Positions 22,665 to 35,060 are shown, counted from the stretch's first letter. The stretch is 64,000 nucleotides of DNA from Tachypleus tridentatus (GCF_004210375.1 NC_134829.1:29590034-29654033), one strand, 5' to 3'. Notes: generated from the letters alone by a model not told the origin. Made by a program: numbers and translations.

Positions 22665-22985
22665 ATATATACTTACATCTTCTGATGCACACTTTGAAGT
22701 TATAAGTCACAGACCTGGAGTTAATTTGTTGTATATTCCCCTTTAAGTGTTTATATCTTCTGATACACATTTTGAAGTTATAAGTTACAGACCTGGAGCT
22801 AATTTGTTATATATTCATCTTTAGGTGTTTATATCTTCTGATGCAAGTTTTGAAATTATAAGTCACAGACCTGGAGCTAATTTGTTATATATTCCCCTTT
22901 AAGTGTTTATATCTTCTGATGCAAGTTTTGAAAATGCAAGTTGCAGATCTGAAAAATTACTTCTTAATATTTCCCTATAGATATT
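22665..22985. repeat. 78-bp tandem array
   Basis: Four copies keyed on CACAGACCTGGAGCTAATTT at 22711, 22789, 22867 and (decayed) 22945, exactly 78 bp apart. Confidence 0.95.
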
Positions 22986-23225
22986 TACGTTTTCAACATA
23001 TAAAACAAAAACATTCCAGTGTTTTCAGAGATGAAGTTTGTCGTAAATCGTGGTTTACACTTCAAAATGATTTATAAAATACTGAAAAAATTGAAACAAA
23101 AGTTGTTAATTAAACAGGTACCAGTTAACATTGTCAAACGTGTACCAGTCACCTAACAATGTTTGTCGATATCAGTAAACTAGGATTTTCACTTTATTAC
23201 ACAAATTCAAGTAAATTCATTGTTC

Positions 23226-23371
23226 ACTTCGTAACCCATCCTTTAGTGGCATAGCTGTAAGTCTGGGGAATCATACTGCTAGTAACCGTTTCGATACCCT
23301 TAGAGGGCAGAGCACAGAAAGACCCTTGTGTAGCTTTGTGCTTACTTCCAATTAACACCAACAACAATTAA
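23226..23371 (+). mobile_element. SINE-B copy
   Basis: Head TAGTGGCATAGCTGTAAGTC, B box GTTTCGATACCC, body GGGCAGAGCACAGAAAG, tail TGTGTAGCTTTGTGCTTA. Confidence 0.75.
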
Positions 23372-24010
23372 CATTACTTTGTAGCATCAATACAAATCAA
23401 CACAGAGTTCACATTCTTACATAACAACCTATGAACTGGGTTTTCACACAGTTTACTGATCACTTGCCAACTTGTTTTTTCCGTTACTATAAAAATACAT
23501 AGTCAATAGATGTTTCACACAAACTAACAAGTAGGTTTCACTATGTTTTACAAACACTTAAGTCAGTGACTTGTATATTGTTAAAAGGACGTTAGGCACC
23601 CACATTTTTCACAGTAATACACAGAACCAGCCAGGTTGGTTTTTCGCATTGATACAAATACCAGTAAACAATATTTTCACAGTGATTCACGGGTATTGGA
23701 TTTTTACATTGCTACACAGACACATTGTTGTACGAATACCACACAACTACGTTTGTGTACTGTTAGACACTTAACTTGATTTTACACATCAATAAACAGT
23801 TGCCAGTCACCTAGGTTTTTCTCGGTGATACACAGAAATGGAAAAATTAAGTTGTTCAAAACGTTGCACTAATATTTCATAACTGAGTTTTTCACATTTA
23901 TATCCAAATGCTAGTCAGAACCTAGTGAACAATGTTTTAACATTGATGTTTTCTAACAACTTATACGTTTCAATTGGATCTACATATGTTAGTCAACATC
24001 ACGTCAGTCA
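23372..24010. repeat. Very degenerate ~60-bp repeat region
   Basis: Recurring ACCAGTCACCTAA / GTTTTTCACA / TTGATACACAGA phrases at irregular spacing; it also extends left to about 23100. Ancient tandem array. Confidence 0.5.
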
Positions 24011-24734
24011 GTTGAAAGTTCACATCGTAACGTAGTCACCGACGACCTTTTCAAGCACATATAGCGTTAACTTCAAGGTTACAGGAAAAGTAAATTATCG
24101 TTCACATCTTCTCAATAAGTCTCTTGAGAAACGAAACCGAAGTTAATCTGCAACTTAAAATAAAAATACGTCTATCTAGTCATTATGCCTCTCAGTTTGA
24201 ACCTGCGTAATAGTTCAACAACAACAAAAAACGGAATAAATCATATGCTCAAGTATTTTTATCGGGTGTGTAAAAGATTTTTTTTTAACCAGAATGTTTT
24301 TGGATCAGTTTTTAGAGTGTAAAAACAAGTGTGGTTGGGATTCATTTGCGCTGATAAAAAATTGAGATTGCTTCGAACAAGTTTCTTCTAAAAGATTAAA
24401 AACAGCATAAATTTAACAATTATTCATTTGTGGCTTTATCCACAAATAAATGGACTTTATTCTCTAATAAAACAATGCAGATTGGTTGTATTGTTGGATC
24501 ATATTCAGGTTATTTGATTGTGTCACAGTTCTCTTGTCGTCGATGGAATAACTTTGTCTGAAACAGCTGAGAAGAAGTCAGCTAGGACTAAGTCAACCAG
24601 TCATGTTACGCCATTAGTAGGAGGATTTGAAAATTAAAAACAAAACAAATGGATAAGATTAAAGTGCCAAAAAACAATGAGGTTTGAATGCTGTTTCCCG
24701 TACTAACGATAAACTGTAGGGACAAGGAACAATT
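24011..24734. other. AT-rich DNA, nothing recognised
   Basis: No open frame, repeat or motif cluster of note. Confidence 0.5.
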
Positions 24735-24880
24735 GGTATCTCAGAACGGCTGATATGATATTAACACTTTTATTGGTAAGGAGAGAACAACGTTTCGACC
24801 TTCCTACGTCATCTTCAGATTAAGAAAGCCCTTCTGAGATACATTTTTATTTCAAGTGGGTTTCTCGTAATCAAGAAGAA
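24735..24880 (+). repeat. Fold-back repeat family F1, long copy
   Basis: Begins GTATCTCAGAACGGCTGATA. The interior has GAACAACGTTTCGACCTTCC and CATCTTCAGATTAAG. It ends in the inverted arm CCCTTCTGAGATACATTTTT followed by TTTCAAGTGGGTTTCTCGTA. Confidence 0.8.
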
Positions 24881-25147
24881 ACAATTGGTTTGTGCTTAAG
24901 GTAATGTATTATCTTACTTAGAAAGTACCGAGATTCTCATATGAAAAACAAACATTGAAACCTAAACCTCTTTGTACTTAATATTCAAGAACTCCAATAA
25001 CATGAAATGGTAAACGTTTTGTCTCTTTTTACTTGCTTTTTCATACTGTAATACTATTCTTTAAACAAACATCGCCAATTTAAGTTAATTGTATTAACAT
25101 TTTCTATTACGGTTGTTTACCTGTATGAAACCACTGTTACAACATAA
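24881..25147. other. AT-rich DNA
   Basis: Nothing recognised. Confidence 0.5.
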
Positions 25148-25394
25148 CTGAAATTAATTAATTGTTTATTATTATTGTTATTAGGTTGCCCATAAATAAA
25201 TGTCGGAATTTTCAAGATGACATTTGGAAGCTGAATATTGAGTAACTTATCGTTGGTTGGTTGGTTTTATCCAACGTTTGTCACTTACAAGGTGTCTTAA
25301 TCGTCTGAAATTAATTAATTGTTTATTATTATTGTTATTAGGTTGCCCATAAATAAATGTCGGAATTTTCAAGATGACATTTGGAAGCTGAATA
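25148..25394. repeat. 157-bp segmental duplication carrying a mariner-like end
   Basis: Segments 25148-25237 and 25305-25394 are essentially identical. Each contains, after a TA, TTAGGTTGCCCATAAATAAA then TGTCGGAATTTT, which resembles a mariner terminal inverted repeat. No opposite end was found. Confidence 0.75.
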
Positions 25395-26740
25395 GGGGTT
25401 AGGGAGTAGGGAGTAGGGTTAAACAAACTCTACTTAGAGTAAGTTTCACAACCCCCAAGGCAGCATGGACAAGAAAGACTTTTGTCTGATTTTCCTCTAC
25501 GACTTCAAACTCGGATGAAAAGGAAGTTCATTGACTATAGAAACTCTGATTTCTACAACAGGGTCACAAACAGCATCGTTTCACATTGATAAAAATGTGT
25601 TAATTAAAACACGTTTTACAACACTGGTTTATACTTTTTCAAATTTGCAGTTCAAAATCAACATTTATTTCTGGACAGCCTAATAGTTCTACTTGTCAAC
25701 ATTAAGTTATAATGGATAATGCCTGCGACCATAGCACCCAAATGCACTGGGGATGTTCCACCTATTAGAGACTAATCAGATGCTGATGTTAAACTGGCCA
25801 GCATTTATTGAAAATCAAGTTAATGGTTAGGAGTTGAGTGCTCGGATCCACAACGTCTCACTGTCTTCCATAATTTTTAACCGACAGACTAAAAGAAACG
25901 CAGCTGATGAACAACGTACGTCTTCAAATCTGGAACTGTACTCTTGTATGTGGAAACAGCTTGATTCACTATTTTTGTGCACTCACAATCTCAAAGCGTG
26001 ACAAAGAATTGCGAACCAGGAACCCTTGGATTCACAGCTCAGGCATCCTAACACTTAGATGCTTTACGTGAACATTTCTTAGCAAAACGAATTTTTAAGT
26101 GAAAATTTAGAAATTTACCACCTCTTGATGCGAATTCCACATGTTGAGTGATGTTAGTTGATATCACGCTTTCACGATCGATGTCAAATAGATCTGCAAA
26201 ATAATAAATAAAAGCTGAATATTTAAGTTTTTGTTAGCATCTGCAGGGTCAGCAAATACAAAACAAAAACTTTAAGAAGATAACCTTAAAATTGTCAGTG
26301 GAGTCCAGATCTCAATGATTTTTAAATATTTATCAACTGAATTGTTTATAGGTTCATGATCTTTTTGGTTAGAGGATCATGATCAATACAAACGAATTAA
26401 ACAAAATAATAGGATTTCTGAAAACTCCTAATAAGGATGTTTCTTACTACGTCATAAAATAACGGCAACTAGCGATACAAAAGAATTACTACCACATCTT
26501 ACTACGTCATAGATAACTTCATCTATATCCAAATATTGCTTTACTTGTACGTAGCCACTGCTACATCCTTCTGTGTAACAGAATAATAACAGTTTTTGTT
26601 ACACGAAATCAATAACCACTTGAACCTTATTAAACTAACTTCAACATCACGGAAAAATAAGAACCTCTTTGGTTATCCATTACAAGCGTATCCTGCATCC
26701 CTAACTAATAATGTTTAAGGCTACGTTAGCTTCTGCTAGG
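25395..26740. other. Upstream DNA, no gene seen
   Basis: Begins with short TAGGG-type repeats (GGGTTAGGGAGTAGGGAGTA). The rest is unique AT-rich sequence without recognisable exons. Confidence 0.5.
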
Positions 26741-27017
26741 ACCCGGCAGGGCCAGGTGGTTAAGGCTCTCGACTCGTAATCTGAATATCGCGGCTTCGAA
26801 TCCCCATCACACCAAACACGCTCGCCCTTTCACCCGTGGAGGCGATATAATATTACAATCAATTCCACTATTCGTTGGTAAAAGAGTAGCCCAAGAGTTG
26901 GAAATGGGTGATGATGACTAGCTGCCTTCCCTCTAGTCTTACACTGCTAAATTAGGGCGGGCTAGCGCAGATAGTCCTCGTGTAGCTTTGTGCGGAATTC
27001 AAAAACAAACAAACAAA
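26741..27017 (+). mobile_element. Thr-SINE, full length
   Basis: Complete head ACCCGGCAGGGCCAGGTGG to tail TTTGTGCGGAATTC and (CAAA)n. The B box has changed to GGCTTCGAATCCCC. Confidence 0.93.
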
Positions 27018-28364
27018 ATAAAAGCTTGTACTAGTAAGTCATTACAAGATTCTGCTTGTCTGATCTGCCTTATAATTTTAACGATACTTTACGAAGACAG
27101 TTCAAAAGGGGAATTTTAATCGATTTTTAATTTGTGAAATTATTATATAAACGTTAGATGAACGTTGCACAATAAGTTAATTCGGTAGGCCTTGTTATTT
27201 TAAATGTACCTCCGCTGGGCGTATCTAAGCTATCAAAATAATTGTGATATGAAAATGTCCTTCTAATCGCCTTTCACGTACATACATTTATTCTATTCCT
27301 GTGTATTATGTAAGAAAACTCCATACAGTCAGTCACTCTCACCGCACTGAGTCACACACGAGTGACGGTGTATATTCGATTCTTTACTATGTTCTAGCGT
27401 TCATAGTAGGACTTATCACGAGTTTTCACGAAAACGAACGTGTGTAAAGATAACTCTGTGGGAGTAATGTGTAAACATCTCACGCAGAACCCGGGTTACA
27501 ACAAAGAGAGTTTAGACAAATATTAACTATGTGAAAGTCACTTCTAAACCTCATCCACAAAAAGCTCCTTATTTTCTGTCAATAGTTTGGTTTTCCTACG
27601 GGGAAGCACCGGTCTACATTAAGTGTTACCATTTCTCTTTCAGATTTACTACCCAGCTAGCATTTCGTTGACAGGTTAAACACGACCAAAGTACAAAGTA
27701 GCAAAAATAGTTCTACCGGCTTTATAATACTGATATTAAATGTCGCCTTCTCACTCTCATAATCGTCGATCGTTCCAACATCAACAGACTTCCTCCCTCA
27801 GCTCCGAAAAGTCACTTTCCAATGAGGACTTAAAGAGAGAGTGTGTGTCGAAGGGCATGATAACTAAACGGAATAATGACTTCTCTCCCTCTAACCCCGT
27901 AAACCGATATCTCGTAATATCATCCTCCCAGAAGTACCTCGCCAGCTCGGCACCGCACAAATATGGCACGCCGTTTTTTTTTCCTTATACTTTTTTTTTA
28001 GTAATCGTAAAAGGTTTTACAAGGCACGAGCGCCAACTGACAAGCGAGGTTTTATGCTTGGAGGTGAGAGACCGTGGCCCAATATACCAATTGGTCTTCT
28101 TTCCCGGTCTAGCGGGAAGGGAGAAAACCGGACAGACACGCATGGAGTCCTCGATTTAACCCTCCCGACATAAAGTCTACGTTTTCTTCTCCGCAACTAA
28201 TTGGAGGTGTCAGGTCTAGAGATGGAATGAAGCAAGTGGTGATAAAGGCCTCACTCACCCCCTCCTATGACTTTGTAAAACTGGGAAATAAAAAAACAAC
28301 AAATTCGTTCATGCACAGCCTGTATAAACATAAAACATCTTCTTAACGCAAAATGTGTTCTCTT
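27018..28364. other. Upstream DNA with a GC-richer unique block (27340-28260)
   Basis: The block carries the longest ORF of the window (27740-28159, plus, 139 codons). It starts MSPSHSHNRRSFQHQQ and includes a phenylalanine-rich stretch encoded by T runs. No domain was recognised and no splice sites support it. CAAGTGGTGATAAAGG near 28230 contains an NK2-type CAAGTGG. The block could be a conserved non-coding element or a lncRNA exon. Confidence 0.35.
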
Positions 28365-28472
28365 CTAGTGGCTTAGCCATAAGCTTGACAATTTATAACT
28401 TGGGGCTCGATTCCCGCATTCGTCACTGCACAGATAGGTCGTTGTGCTGCATTATAAGCAAAACCATAAATA
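28365..28472 (+). mobile_element. SINE-B copy, diverged
   Basis: Head TAGTGGCTTAGCCATAAGC, B box GGCTCGATTCCCG, tail GTTGTGCTGCATTATAAGC. Confidence 0.65.
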
Positions 28473-29089
28473 TATTTCAGTTATTAGTAATGAAAAAATT
28501 CTATTCAACATAGTTATTATGGCATTTGCAATTATTCCAATTATTTTAAACGCTGGTGACTAATCTGGTCCTTATCAAGGGACACACAATGAGATTTGGG
28601 GGAAGGAAGAATCTTTTTAGATTCTAAGGGGGAGGACCCCATGGCACAACCAATGAAAAAGCAGTTTTTTTTGTTGAAAATGTTATATACTTAGATCGCA
28701 TTTTCATACACACTTTGATTTGCTGAAGAAATTGTATTCCTTAAGTTTCGAATGATTCGAAAACTCAAACGATTTAAGTATATTAAGAATATCTGATTTA
28801 GTAATGCTGTAATGAGGCACGAGTTTATATTTAATGATTAAGAAAAAATAACGTTTTAGTCTCATATCTGCCTACATTATATTATAATATCTTCAAGTTC
28901 ATAAAACACGGAAAATTTGCGCCTTCCCTAAGAGTTTCAATTGTCTGTATACCTGTGATCTATTTTTTTAAGTGAACTGAAACGAATATATTTACATTTT
29001 CATATCACATATCTCTCTCAACAATAATAGGATGCTTACAATCATGTTTCACGTTACAAAGTTAAGCCTAACTTGTTTCGTTAGAGGCA
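28473..29089. other. AT-rich DNA
   Basis: Contains a small hairpin AGAATCTTTTTAGATTCT at about 28610. Otherwise nothing recognised. Confidence 0.45.
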
Positions 29090-29440
29090 TGTGACAATTG
29101 AGCCCAGCTACACCACGATCGTCAAGCTTCTCTAGGTTTTTCCCTTGCGAGGCGTAAAATGTGTCTTAAGAATCTCCACATAGGCCACAGTCCGTGAGAA
29201 TTCCAACAGCACCTTTAGTGGCGCCAACCTCCTACCATCTTTCGAGCCGTGACAGCAAGGAGTCGGGAACCTGAAACCTCTTGTTACGAGAAACGTGCAC
29301 CAGCTGACCCCATCCGTCAGGCGGGACACTGTGGGGAGATACTTCCGCCGAACCCTAATGACCTAACAAGTCAACCACCCTTGTCCAACACGTCGTCGTA
29401 GGAGCGAATACTTACTCTGAGGCGTCCTTACACGTTAAAC
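29090..29440. other. GC-richer unique island, unidentified
   Basis: A 350-bp block clearly richer in G+C than its flanks, with a 65-codon minus ORF (29132-29329). No known domain, LTR ends or SINE boxes. May be an eroded mobile element, an exon or a regulatory element. Confidence 0.3.
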
Positions 29441-30021
29441 GTACACCGTGTCTTTAATGAGAAAGAATTATTTGATTCAGTGTGTTTTTAATACTAAATC
29501 TGGATACGCAGAAGATCCGCTGGTGACCCAGAACGGCTCTTGACAGCAAAGTAACTATTCCATCTTAGCTGTCACTTAAAAAAGTCGTTCTGGTAGGTAC
29601 ATTAGCAACCAAAGCGACAGTAAAACTGTAACGTTTTCAAATAGCTTGTCTTATCGGTTTACACACCAAATTAACAGTAGTTACACTACCCTGTTATAGG
29701 CTTCATATTGCTTACCATTTAAGTTCTTAATACAACTGTTCTCGAATGAATAAACCCACTACTTATTTTTATACAAGTTGCAGTTTTTAAAGTAGCTTTG
29801 AAGAAAAAAATGTTTATTTAGATAAGTACAATGTTTCAGTCACTAGTGCGATCATACTCGAGTGCATTGGTTGTATATAATAGAGATTTGGTTTTATTGC
29901 CGTTGGAAAAACGACAGTAATAATATACGTATATAAAATAAAAGACGTCAAAACACGTGTCCGAAACAATTATCCCCTTGTCTCTTTCAACGAATTTTAA
30001 AAAGCTTCTTCGGACAACGGT
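29441..30021. other. AT-rich DNA
   Basis: CCAGAACGGCTCTTGAC and AAGTCGTTCTGG at 29530-29595 form an imperfect inverted pair reminiscent of fold-back family F1. Nothing else seen. Confidence 0.4.
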
Positions 30022-31076
30022 GTTTCAAATTTTTAAAATAAAAACCAGTTTATGGTATAAAAGCACCTTGTGATGCACATCATAGGTTACCATGTCTCTG
30101 CAGAGAGACGTATCAAATTTTCAAAATAAAAACCAGTTTATGGTATAAAAGCACCTTGTGATGCACATCATAGGTTACCGTGTCTCTGCAGAGAGACGCA
30201 TCAAATTTTCAAAATAAAAACCAGTTTATGGTATAAAAGCACCTTGTGATGCACATCATAGGTTACCGTGTCTCTGCAGAGAGACGTATCAAATTTTCAA
30301 AATAAAAACCAGTTTATGGTATAAAAGCACCTTGTGATGCACATCATAGGTTACCGTGTCTCTGCAGAGAGACGTATCAAATTTTCAAAATAAAAACCAG
30401 TTTATGGTATAAAAGCACCTTGTGATGCACATCATAGGTTACCGTGTCTCTGCAGAAAGACGTATCAAATTTTCAAAATAAAAACCAGTTTATGGTATAA
30501 AAGCACCTTGTGATGCACATCATAGGTTACCGTGTCTCTGCAGAGAGACGTATCAAATTTTCAAAATAAAAACCAGTTTATGGTATAAAAGCACCTTGTG
30601 ATGTACATCATAGGTTACCGTGTCTCTGCAGAGAGACGTATCAAATTTTCAAAATAAAAACCAGTTTATGGTATAAAAGCACCTTGTGATGCACATCATA
30701 GGTTACCGTGTCTCTGCAGAGAGACGTATCAAATTTTCAAAATAAAAACCAGTTTATGGTATAAAAGCACCTTGTGATGCACATCATAGGTTACCGTGTC
30801 TCTGCAGAGAGACGTATCAAATTTTCAAAATAAAAACCAGTTTATGGTATAAAAGCACCTTGTGATGCACATCATAGGTTACCGTGTCTCTGCAGAGAGA
30901 CTATCAAATTTTCAAAATAAAAACCAGTTTATGGTATAAAAGCACCTTGTGATGCACATCATAGGTTACCGTGTCTCTGCAGAGAGACGTATCAAATTTT
31001 CAAAATAAAAACCAGTTTATGGTATAAAAGCACCTTGTGATGCACATCATAGGTTACCGTGTCTCTGCAGAGAGAC
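30022..31076. repeat. 88-bp satellite-like array, 12 copies
   Basis: Twelve head-to-tail copies at 88-bp steps (one is 87 bp), keyed on ACCAGTTTATGG at 30044, 30132 and on to 31011. Copies are almost identical except the first. Each unit carries TATAAAAGCACC (a TATA-box look-alike), GTGATGCACATCAT and the palindrome TCTCTGCAGAGA. Confidence 0.98.
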
Positions 31077-31099
31077 ATAATGTTTTTCTATTGTTTGTT

Positions 31100-32170
31100 C
31101 TACTATATACTTTACTCAATCGCCACTCCTTCATTTTTGAGGTATTGACTTGAAACGTGGTAGGGTTGTACTTTGGTCCAACACACTCAGACAATCTTTG
31201 TCTTTTTTTTTCATTTAGGCCTTTTAAAGGAATTTATGGGGCGAAAGAACAAACAATCCAAAAATGTATATTTCGAGTTCCACACATATACGTACAGAAA
31301 TGTGGGACACACCCATTTTTGGTCATATTTACAGCAAAGAAGATGTAAACTGCCACAAAGGTAAATTTTCATGCGTCTAACATATTAACATAAAAAAGTT
31401 GGGCATGCCCGTTTTGAATTTCAGGGAGGTAGAAGTCACAAAAAAAATGCAATTTTGGACGTTTGGGTTAATTACTCGGCCATATTATGACCAACTTACA
31501 TGAGATTTGTTACGAGGATATGTTTTATAGGTACCATACATTGACTAACAGAAAAGTAGACATTGAGCTATGTGACAGAAAGAGTAGACGTTGTATGCCA
31601 TTGACTAACAGAAAAGTTGGCTTGCCGATTTTTAGTAGCTATGTGAGGTGCAGGTCAAAGTGCCACAAAAACCATGATATCAGATGTTGTTGTTTTTTAC
31701 AATTACTCTGTCATATTTCGGCCAGTTGATATTAGATTTTGCACAAAGATACGTCTTTAGAGGTTCTATACTCATTCATAAAAAATGTGAGATAGGACCT
31801 TTTTTGGTCATTTTATAGAATCAAAAGATCTAATAAACATAATATTAGGGGTTTTGGACAATTACTTAGCCTTGATTGGGCCAATTTACATATAATTTGG
31901 TACAAAGATACTCTTTACAGGTTTCATACAGAGATAAAGACAATTTTAGAACTTTCGTTGTTCGCTCAGTTTTTCAACGATAAAAAGTACAATTCGAGAT
32001 ATTCGTAAAACATTCATGCGTATAACAATCAAATTACATGGGATTTGATGCAAATATACCTTTTCGTAGATCCTCAGAAGTGATGTAGAGACTTCTATTT
32101 TTCTGTATTTTTTAACGATTTTTCTAGTGTCAAAATTGACTATGGTGGGATTACGTGGCGGAGGCATGTT
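31100..32170. repeat. Degenerate higher-order repeat (~150-230-bp spacing)
   Basis: The phrase CCAACTTACATGAGATTTG then GATATGTTTTATAGGTACCA recurs in diverged form near 31489, 31719, 31876 and 32023. Spacing is uneven. Two overlapping 63-codon ORFs at 31157-31364 are by-products. Confidence 0.6.
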
Positions 32171-32363
32171 GCATTCTCCCACGGATGTCGGCCTCTATAA
32201 TTATTTGGCCTATGTCCCTTTCCCTAATTTATAACATTTTATTACCAAATGGAATTGTTCCGTACAAGCTTTGTGTCCTAGCTGTAATTCTTTATTAAAA
32301 TAGAGCTTGAACCTTTGCTTTTATAGAGGGCTAAGATCACGACTTACAAAGAGATTGGACCCT

Positions 32364-32580
32364 GAAAATACCATGTTTGACGAAGTCATGCCTGAAAATG
32401 TTATGTTTGAGAATTTCATGGGTGAGAATATCACACTTGAGAAATTCATGCTTGAGGATATAGCGTCTCCATTTTATACCATGCTTGAGAATGACGTTTT
32501 TCAGATGGTCATGATTGTGGATGTCATATTTAAAAATGATATGGCTAAGGATGTTACGTTTTATGATTTTATATTTGTTG
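32364..32580. repeat. Short degenerate GAGAATTTCATG-type repeat
   Basis: Repeating 15-18-bp phrases (GTTATGTTTGAGAATTTCAT) keep a plus frame open (32307-32585). Repeat-derived rather than a supported gene. Confidence 0.5.
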
Positions 32581-32769
32581 TGTAAAGACCAGTATTAGCT
32601 TGGTAATAAGTAAATAATAAACACTTTACAAATAGGTTTGCTACTTTATTTAAGGAATACATTTGTTTAGTATAGTGTAAGTCGTTAATGTCCGTCTTAT
32701 CCGTGACAGTTAAATAATGTTCTTCTAGATTAATATTTCTGACACAATTTCAAACTTCTTAGAAATAGG

Positions 32770-33195
32770 CTACTTTTTATTTATTCTCATTTTTGAGATA
32801 TCTACTTTTTTCCATAGTGACTATGAGGGCTATATTTATGAGGTACTTACTTGCTTTTATAGTGACTCTGAAGTACTGTATTTTTGAGGTATCTACTTAC
32901 TTCCATAGTGACTTTGAGCTACTATATTTTTGAGGTGCCTACATATATAGTGACTCTGAAATACTGTATTTTTGAGGTATCTAGTTACTTCCATAGTGAC
33001 TTTGAGCTACCATATTTTTGAGGTACCTACATATATAGTGACTCTTAAGTAATGTATTTTTAGGTTCTTTCTTGGTTTCATATTGACTCTGAAGACTGTA
33101 CTTTTGAAGTACCTACTTGCTTCCATAGTCACTCTGAGGTATTATATTTTTAAGGTACCTTCTCGCTTTCATAGTGACTGTGAGAACTGCAAAAA
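32770..33195. repeat. ~46-bp degenerate tandem array
   Basis: About nine copies keyed on TTCCATAGTGACT and ATTTTTGAGGTATCTAC, spaced about 42-46 bp apart in the copies checked. Confidence 0.85.
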
Positions 33196-33503
33196 TATAT
33201 ATTAATACGTGCAGTTCTGAAATTTGATGTAATACACAGTTTTAGGGAAACTATGAAATAGTGTTAGATGGTGTTGAAAAATGTTTTGTTCTTTTTAACT
33301 CCGAGATGCACAAAGTGCTGTAAGCATTAGAAAATATTTTTTTTCATCAAAATTTTGCACACAAAGCTATCCACACCTTTTATCTGGCTGACCTTTTATG
33401 TAAGATTTTTGTTTATTCCAGAATTAGTAAAAGCTCCTATCTAAAGATATACTAATTATAATTAAGTATATATAGATCAAAACTAAGAGTAACTTATGAA
33501 TTA

Positions 33504-33732
33504 GTACTAGCCGTCCCCAATTTTGCAGTGTAAGACGAAAGGGAAGGTAACTAGTCATCACCACCCACTGCCAACTCTTGGACTACTTTTTTACCAAGGA
33601 ATATTGGGACTGATCGTCACATTATAACGCCCCCACGGCTGAAAGGACGAGCATGTTTGGTGTGACGAGGATTTGAACAAGCAACCCTCGGATTATGAGT
33701 CGAGAGCCTTAATCACCTGGCCATGCTAGGCC
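33504..33732 (-). mobile_element. Thr-SINE, 3'-truncated
   Basis: Lacks the tail; starts within the body (CTAGCCGTCCCCAATTT) and reaches the head at CCATGCTAGGCC. Confidence 0.88.
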
Positions 33733-33827
33733 TTAATCCTATAGTGATTAGAATCCAATGAATCAGCATTTTGGTACCCTCATTGTTAACAATATATTCA
33801 GCCATTATCCTAGTAATACCTCTTGTT

Positions 33828-33940
33828 CCCGCTAGTACAGCGGTATGTCTACGGATTCACAACGCTAAAATCAGGGGTTTGTTCCCCCTCGGTGGGCTCA
33901 GCAGATAGCCCGATGTAACTTTGCTATAAGAAAAACATAA
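33828..33940 (+). mobile_element. SINE-D copy (SINE-B relative)
   Basis: Head CCGCTAGTACAGCGGTATGT, body GGTGGGCTCAGCAGATAGCC, tail CTTTGCTATAAGAAAAAC. The body aligns with SINE-B, but the head and end differ. Confidence 0.8.
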
Positions 33941-34099
33941 ACATACACAGTAATACCTCACGAGGCTTGGCTACTTCAAGAGTTTTAGACTTGCCTAAAA
34001 TTCATGTACAAGTATAAAAATCATCTTGGTAAGTATGAAAATAGATAAAAAACAATAATATTATCCAAAACTAGTTTAACATTATAACCAATGTTTCTT

Positions 34100-34260
34100 T
34101 CATGACAGATAGGATCTGTTCTAGCGAACTGCGCGTTGGGCAGACAAATGAAGAACCAAGGTTTGATCCCCGCAATATGTCATTGAACACACTCAGTGCT
34201 TTTAGCTGCTTGAGTAGGTATGAGTATGGCAGTCAAACCCACTAGTCGTTAGTTGTTTGT
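34100..34260 (+). mobile_element. SINE-like remnant
   Basis: B-box-like GGTTTGATCCCC behind a head GTTCTAGCGAACTGCGCG, then a Thr-SINE-like GGCAGTCAAACCCACTAGTC. Confidence 0.4.
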
Positions 34261-34616
34261 AGAATATTAGTGTTTTGATGTAATTATACACAGTATTATG
34301 CAATACACCGCTATATATTTCTTTGGTCACAGACTCAGACAGATTCTGCATACATACATACAAGGGCAACAGACTAAAGTGCTGTCAGCAATGTTAGAAA
34401 TCATGCCTGGATGGCGCCCGGGCAACTTTTTAAAAATCTTGTCTGGCGTAAATAACGGCTTCTACTAATTCATTGACTTCTTTCTGGTTAGTGTTTACAA
34501 ATTAGCTGTAATTATAACTGAACTTGTGAGTCTATGATCCGCGTGGCCGTTTAGTTAATGTGTCGTGTAAGGTTCTGTTCAAGTTGATATCACCAAATAA
34601 TGTTCATAGCGTTACT

Positions 34617-34877
34617 TGGTTTGAGTTGAATTTCGCGCAAAGCTACACAAGGGCTATCTGCGCTAGCCTTTCCTAATTTAGCAGTGTAAGACTAGAGGAA
34701 AAGCAACTAGTCATCACCACCCACCGCCAACTCTTTTACCAACAAATAGTGGGATTGAGTGTCACATTATAACGCCCTCACGGCTGAAAGGGCGAGCATA
34801 TTTGATCTGACAGGGATTCGAACCCGCAACCCTCAGATTACAAGTCGAGTACCTTATCCACCTGACCATGCTGGGTC
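34617..34877 (-). mobile_element. Thr-SINE, near full length
   Basis: Tail AATTTCGCGCAAAGCTACAC at the left, head ending CTGACCATGCTGGGTCC. A short deletion in the body removes the bases between CAACTCTT and TTACCAAC. Confidence 0.9.
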
Positions 34878-34933
34878 CTAGTCTTACTTATCTAATACTG
34901 TACCGAACTCAGAATTAAAATAAATAAACAAAG

Positions 34934-35060
34934 TGGGCCCCCCAGTGGCTCAGCGGTATGTCTGAGGACTTACAACACTAAAAACCGGGTTTCAATACCC
35001 GTGGTGGGCAGAGCACAGATAGCCCATTGTGTAGCTTTGTGCTTAATTCAAAACAACAAC
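34934..35060 (+). mobile_element. SINE-B, best-preserved copy
   Basis: GCCCCCCAGTGGCTCAGCGG head, GGTTTCAATACCCGTGGTGG around the B box, GCAGAGCACAGATAGCCC and TGTGTAGCTTTGTGCTTAAT tail. A good reference for the family here. Confidence 0.92.

Noticed and set aside
30022..31076. CRISPR-like array
   Set aside because: Units are contiguous 88-mers with no unique spacers, and the genome is eukaryotic.
32307..32585. 92-codon acidic ORF with repeated MFEN-like phrases
   Set aside because: Explained by a degenerate short tandem repeat; no start or splice support.
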